From NCBI GenBank assembly GCA_944470555.2, contig OX104130.1, positions 52,733,491 through 52,797,490 of the forward strand: DNA of 64,000 nucleotides, given 5' to 3'. The notes under the pieces were generated by a model, which was not told the DNA's origin, did no database searches, and saw only the letters and a program-made list of their open reading frames with translations. Made by a program: the position numbers and the translations under genes. Every line of letters begins with the position of its first letter. Within the stretch, counting starts at the first letter, position 1. Of this stretch, positions 61,418-64,000 are shown piece after piece. Origin of the DNA: Heterobilharzia americana. Taxonomy: Eukaryota; Platyhelminthes; Trematoda; Strigeidida; Schistosomatidae.

Positions 61418-62202
61418 TTGCCGATGAGATTTCTGGGATACAAAAGGCTCGATTGGCTTTTGCCAATTTGCGCCACCTATGGCGCCGCCGTGATATTCGT
61501 TTTCTATTAAGGGTCGCGTGTACTGCACAGCAGTCCGCTCTGTTCTACTGTATGGCTGTGAAACATGGCCATTGAAAGTGGAAGAATAGAAGGTTCAGGT
61601 TTTGACCACCGTTGCCTTCGTAGTATAGGACGTATTCCGTGGTGTCACCATGTGAGTAATGCAGAAGTTAGGTGTAGAGTTTTAGGGAGAAGAGGTAAGT
61701 CAGTCGACGAGGTTGTGAACCTTCATCGACTGAGATGGTTGGGACACGTACTACGTATGCCTAGTCACCGATTGCCTCGTCACACAATGTTGGCTGAGGT
61801 GGGTCAGGCTGGAAAAAGGCCCGAGGTGGCCAGACTAAAACATGGCACCAATGTATGAAGTCTCTGACTGTTGGTTTAAGCCATGTAGGACGATGCAGAC
61901 TAGGTGGTTGGGGTCCGGGACAAGAGGAACCAGTGGTTGGAGACCCTAGGTGATATGGCTCAGAACCGAAGTCAGTGGCGCAGATGTATCACACATTATC
62001 CTCATCTTAACAACGCTATCCGAATCTCACTATTTTGTCACTCCTCTTTCCTTTCTTTCTACTTTATATTTCTTTTGACTGCATTCACTTATCTTCATCC
62101 TTCACCTCACTACCTTTTTACTTGATGTGCTGATATGAGGTGTGGCAACTCGGACCGTTACGCAGTAATGCCTGGTCCTATGTTGATAAGATGATGATGA
62201 TG

Positions 62203-62214
62203 ACATACACTTCT
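62203..62214 (+). repeat. Target-site duplication, right copy
   Basis: acatacacttct directly after the TGATG tail of the full-length RTE element; the partner of 58265-58276. Confidence 0.88.
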
Positions 62215-62549
62215 AATACACCACACACTGTGAGGGACATTGACTTGCGGCACAAATAAACAGTCAACCCTATAACCTGGTACAACTTATTAATTTGGCC
62301 GCTATGAAGCTTAAAAGTTGCATAATAGCTGACAGCTCACTGGGGTGGCTAATAACCTAATCCAAATTCCCTCTTAACTGCCTTAGTGGATTACAAGTCC
62401 TTCAAAATCAATGTTTGTGCCAGATATTGTGGTCAACACCACTCAGTAATATAACAGAGTTCGAAGTACTAAAAACACTCCTCTCCAAAAACAACGTTTT
62501 CAACTACTTGCATGTTCATGCATTAGGTAGAGTCAATTACATGAGGGCC

Positions 62550-62660
62550 AATCGTGATAACCTACTTATCGAACCTCGGTGGCTGGAACATAGTTCAAAT
62601 CCGTGACCGACTGGATGAAAGTCACATGTCTATACCAACCAGTCACAGTTCAATGGCCTT
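62550..62660 (-). repeat. tRNA-like SINE head, partial
   Basis: Minus strand: gaactgtgactggttggtat (A-box-like) and gtcacggatttgaactatgt (B-box-like). It resembles the heads of the type 2 SINEs, but the body was not recognised. Confidence 0.4.
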
Positions 62661-63382
62661 AATAACCCCTACCTCAAGACATTCATGGTGTAGTTTGGAA
62701 GAACAACTTAGCCCACAAGTTTTGTTTGGAGACTTAACTACCCAAGCCGAAGTTAGTGTGTTATAGTGTCAGCCCAAGAATAAGTGAGCGAAAGCTGTCT
62801 AGGATACTGAGCTACATTATGTACAGTGGAATGAACTGATGCCCGCCATGCTAATCCCTTAATAAAGTCGAATACGTTACATGAGTTGTGTAGATTGGTA
62901 GCAGATCACCCTTGGATTAACATGTTTCGATTCCATTGGCTTAAGCCTTACTTGGACTGGTACAACGAACTTGGACACCACTTGGGTTGAAATATACACT
63001 AAAGCAGAACCGTTTTAACAACAATAACATGACATGTCCACTTATCGAAAAATCACAGAACAGGAATAGAGTAAGCGTCAAACCTCTGTAGAGATTGCAA
63101 ATTTACCATTGACCAATTCCTCACAGAATAAGAAACAGGCTTGAGTTTATTCATAAGACTTCCGGTTTTCATGATAGATTACCGGAACGTAAGCCCACAT
63201 GCAACGCGTGTGGAACATACTTATGACCCTTCCTTTTAAAATCTCAAATAAAAATTTATATCACACTACTTGCTAATAAGAATTTCTACGAATGTTCCAA
63301 GCATCTGCTCAACAGAAAGTATATTAAACAGAATGTGTCACGAAGCCACAGACAATAAAACGAGATTTCAAAGAAAACTTAC

Positions 63383-63541
63383 TTCATCTTTGCTTATCGG
63401 TACATCTGGGTGCAACAGATTACCTATCTCATACAAGTGCTGTTGTCTTATAGATTCATACTCAACTACTAAAGCTCCGTTGCTTTTTATTTCCTCATCG
63501 ATTAGGCATGATAAAGACTTTAACTGTGATACACTTAGAGG
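63383..63541 (-). CDS. SARS1: Seryl-tRNA synthetase, exon 4
   Basis: This exon encodes residues 99-151, beginning PLSVSQLKSL and ending EIGNLLHPDVPISKDE. It forms the second helix of the tRNA-binding coiled coil and the conserved EIGN(L/I)LHPSVP linker into the catalytic domain. The acceptor is TTTTAG and the donor GTAAGT, phase 0-0. The next intron is about 10.1 kb and holds two RTE insertions on the opposite strand. Confidence 0.95.
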
Positions 63542-63572
63542 CTAAAACGATAAATGCAATTAAAATTGTTAC

Positions 63573-63659
63573 CACTAAGTCAGCTTCAACTAACGAGTCC
63601 AAACGAGTCGATAGTTCATCAAATACATTAGGTTCACAGTCAGGGCTGTTATTTTTTTC
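63573..63659 (-). CDS. SARS1: Seryl-tRNA synthetase, exon 3
   Basis: This 87 nt phase 0-0 exon has 29 codons (residues 70-98) and contains PNVFDELSTRLDSLVEADLV. It corresponds to the poorly conserved acidic stretch between the two halves of the N-terminal coiled coil. It lies between 34 nt (63660-63693) and 31 nt (63542-63572) introns, both GT-AG. The exon was placed from splice sites and from the gap it fills between exons 2 and 4; the sequence itself is weakly conserved, so confidence is a little lower. Confidence 0.85.
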
Positions 63660-63693
63660 CTAACGATAAAACGCAAAACTAATGAACCCATAC

Positions 63694-63764
63694 TTGAATT
63701 CTTTTTGCAACTGTCTTGCTACATAAATTTTTCAACTTATTCAAATTGTCAGCTCTAAAACGTG
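63694..63764 (-). CDS. SARS1: Seryl-tRNA synthetase, exon 2
   Basis: This exon encodes residues 46-69, including [17 protein letters not shown], a hallmark of the N-terminal tRNA-binding arm of animal and yeast cytosolic SerRS. It is separated from exon 1 by a 36 nt GT-AG intron (63765-63800). That intron is a multiple of three without a stop, so a naive translation reads through it as an insertion after NWRK. The exon ends in phase 0. Confidence 0.95.
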
Positions 63765-63800
63765 CTGTTAAGATAAACATCATTAGTTCATAACAAAAAC

Positions 63801-63936
63801 CTTTCCGCCAATTCTCATCAGCTTCGAGCACCAAGTCAACGCGCTTAGTTCCTCTGAATCTTTTGATCTCACTAGAACGTATAAGTTCAGGATCACCTCC
63901 TTTGTCAACTCTGAAACGGTCCAAGTCAAGTACCAT
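63801..63936 (-). CDS. SARS1: Seryl-tRNA synthetase, exon 1 (start codon)
   Basis: This is the first coding exon of cytosolic seryl-tRNA synthetase, a class II aminoacyl-tRNA synthetase that charges tRNA-Ser with serine. The whole gene runs from 63936 to 37617 in eleven exons: 63801-63936, 63694-63764, 63573-63659, 63383-63541, 53149-53288, 50394-50549, 49031-49276, 46928-47017, 44573-44770, 41463-41592 and 37617-38080, about 625 residues. Exon 1 encodes residues 1-45, beginning [20 protein letters not shown], nearly the N-terminus known for animal cytosolic SerRS. The ATG at 63936 has a good context (gccATGG) and is the only in-frame ATG here; the frame stays open upstream only from a TTG at 63978. 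The exon ends in phase 1 at a GT donor. Residues 1-110 or so form the coiled-coil arm that binds the long variable arm of tRNA-Ser. Identification is by recognised similarity, not a search. Confidence 0.95.
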
Positions 63937-64000
63937 GGCCGTAGCGTCCACTACCAAAATGCCGCGCACACGTTTCAAACTTTCAGTGGATTTAGTTTTA

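Larger units (their letters stand above)
58277..62202 (+). mobile_element. Full-length RTE-type non-LTR retrotransposon (family 2) with 12 bp TSD
   Basis: This 3,926 bp element carries an apurinic endonuclease domain and a reverse transcriptase in that order. It ends in a short TGATG-type microsatellite tail, a hallmark of the RTE clade to which schistosome SR2 belongs. A 12 bp target-site duplication, acatacacttct, lies at 58265-58276 and again at 62203-62214. The first element base begins a candidate HDV-like ribozyme. It sits antisense in intron 4 of the synthetase gene. The open frame is broken at about 60264 and 60490 and repeatedly after 61400 by small deletions. The clade is inferred from domain order, tail and motifs; the exact named element is not claimed. 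Confidence 0.9.
63542..63800 (-). other. Cluster of three micro-introns (31, 34, 36 nt)
   Basis: Introns at 63765-63800 (36 nt), 63660-63693 (34 nt) and 63542-63572 (31 nt) all begin GT and end AG, and all sit between phases fixed by homology. Very short introns near the 5' end of genes, with long introns further down, are known for schistosomes. Confidence 0.88.

Noticed and set aside
63937..63978. In-frame N-terminal extension of the synthetase from a TTG at 63978
   Set aside because: There is no ATG upstream in frame. The animal family starts at MVLDLD, and the ATG at 63936 has a good context.

Overview
The window looks like AT-rich nuclear DNA of a schistosome (blood fluke, Trematoda). 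Three things point there: a split housekeeping gene with 31-36 nt introns at its 5' end next to multi-kilobase introns; a dense load of RTE-type and Penelope-like retroelement copies; and small tRNA-headed retroposons that carry hammerhead ribozyme remnants, including copies matching the schistosome Sm-alpha type. The species cannot be decided from the sequence alone. No prokaryotic, plasmid or viral feature was seen.

The one convincing host gene is cytosolic seryl-tRNA synthetase. It lies on the minus strand from 63936 down to 37617 in eleven exons. The first four exons sit within about 550 bp, separated by introns of 36, 34 and 31 nt. The other seven are spread over the next 26 kb, and the last encodes a long lysine-tailed C-terminal extension. 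Exon 5 is one base short of the frame required by both neighbouring exons. The introns are filled with repeats, including two young RTE insertions in the 10 kb intron 4, both antisense to the gene.

Layout. 1-2.2 kb: RTE family 1 remnant (+). 2.2-7.5 kb: AT-rich DNA with hammerhead-SINE copies and a 5' scrap of RTE family 2. 7.6-8.0 kb: Penelope-like scrap (-). 9.7-10.3 and 21.3-22.4 kb: related RTE family 2 tails (-). 13.1-13.8 kb: a large palindrome made of two hammerhead SINEs. 15.9-16.8 kb: RTE family 1 (-). 17.3-17.8 kb: inverted Sm-alpha pair. 25.3-26.4 kb: old RTE family 2 copy (-). 26.45-27.5 and 38.7-39.8 kb: arms of a 1.07 kb inverted repeat. 29.4-29.6 kb: palindromic hammerhead SINE. 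29.7-32.95 kb: near full-length RTE family 1 (-). 37.6-63.9 kb: the synthetase gene, with a Penelope fragment at 42.8-43.6 kb, RTE fragments at 45.0-46.2, 47.6-48.2, 51.7-52.2 and 54.0-54.3 kb, a foldback element at 51.2 kb, and RTE copies at 56.97-57.96 and 58.28-62.20 kb.

The most notable observations concern self-cleaving RNA. The full-length RTE element at 58277-62202 has a clean 12 bp target-site duplication, and its first base coincides with the first base of a fold that has the nested topology of an HDV-like ribozyme. Separately, a tRNA-headed repeat family keeps the layout of a type I hammerhead, and about half of its loci are head-to-head inverted dimers. A quality caveat: two near-identical RTE tails differ by eleven small deletions, all in one copy, with one substitution. 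With the exon 5 frameshift, this suggests uncorrected indels in this part of the assembly.
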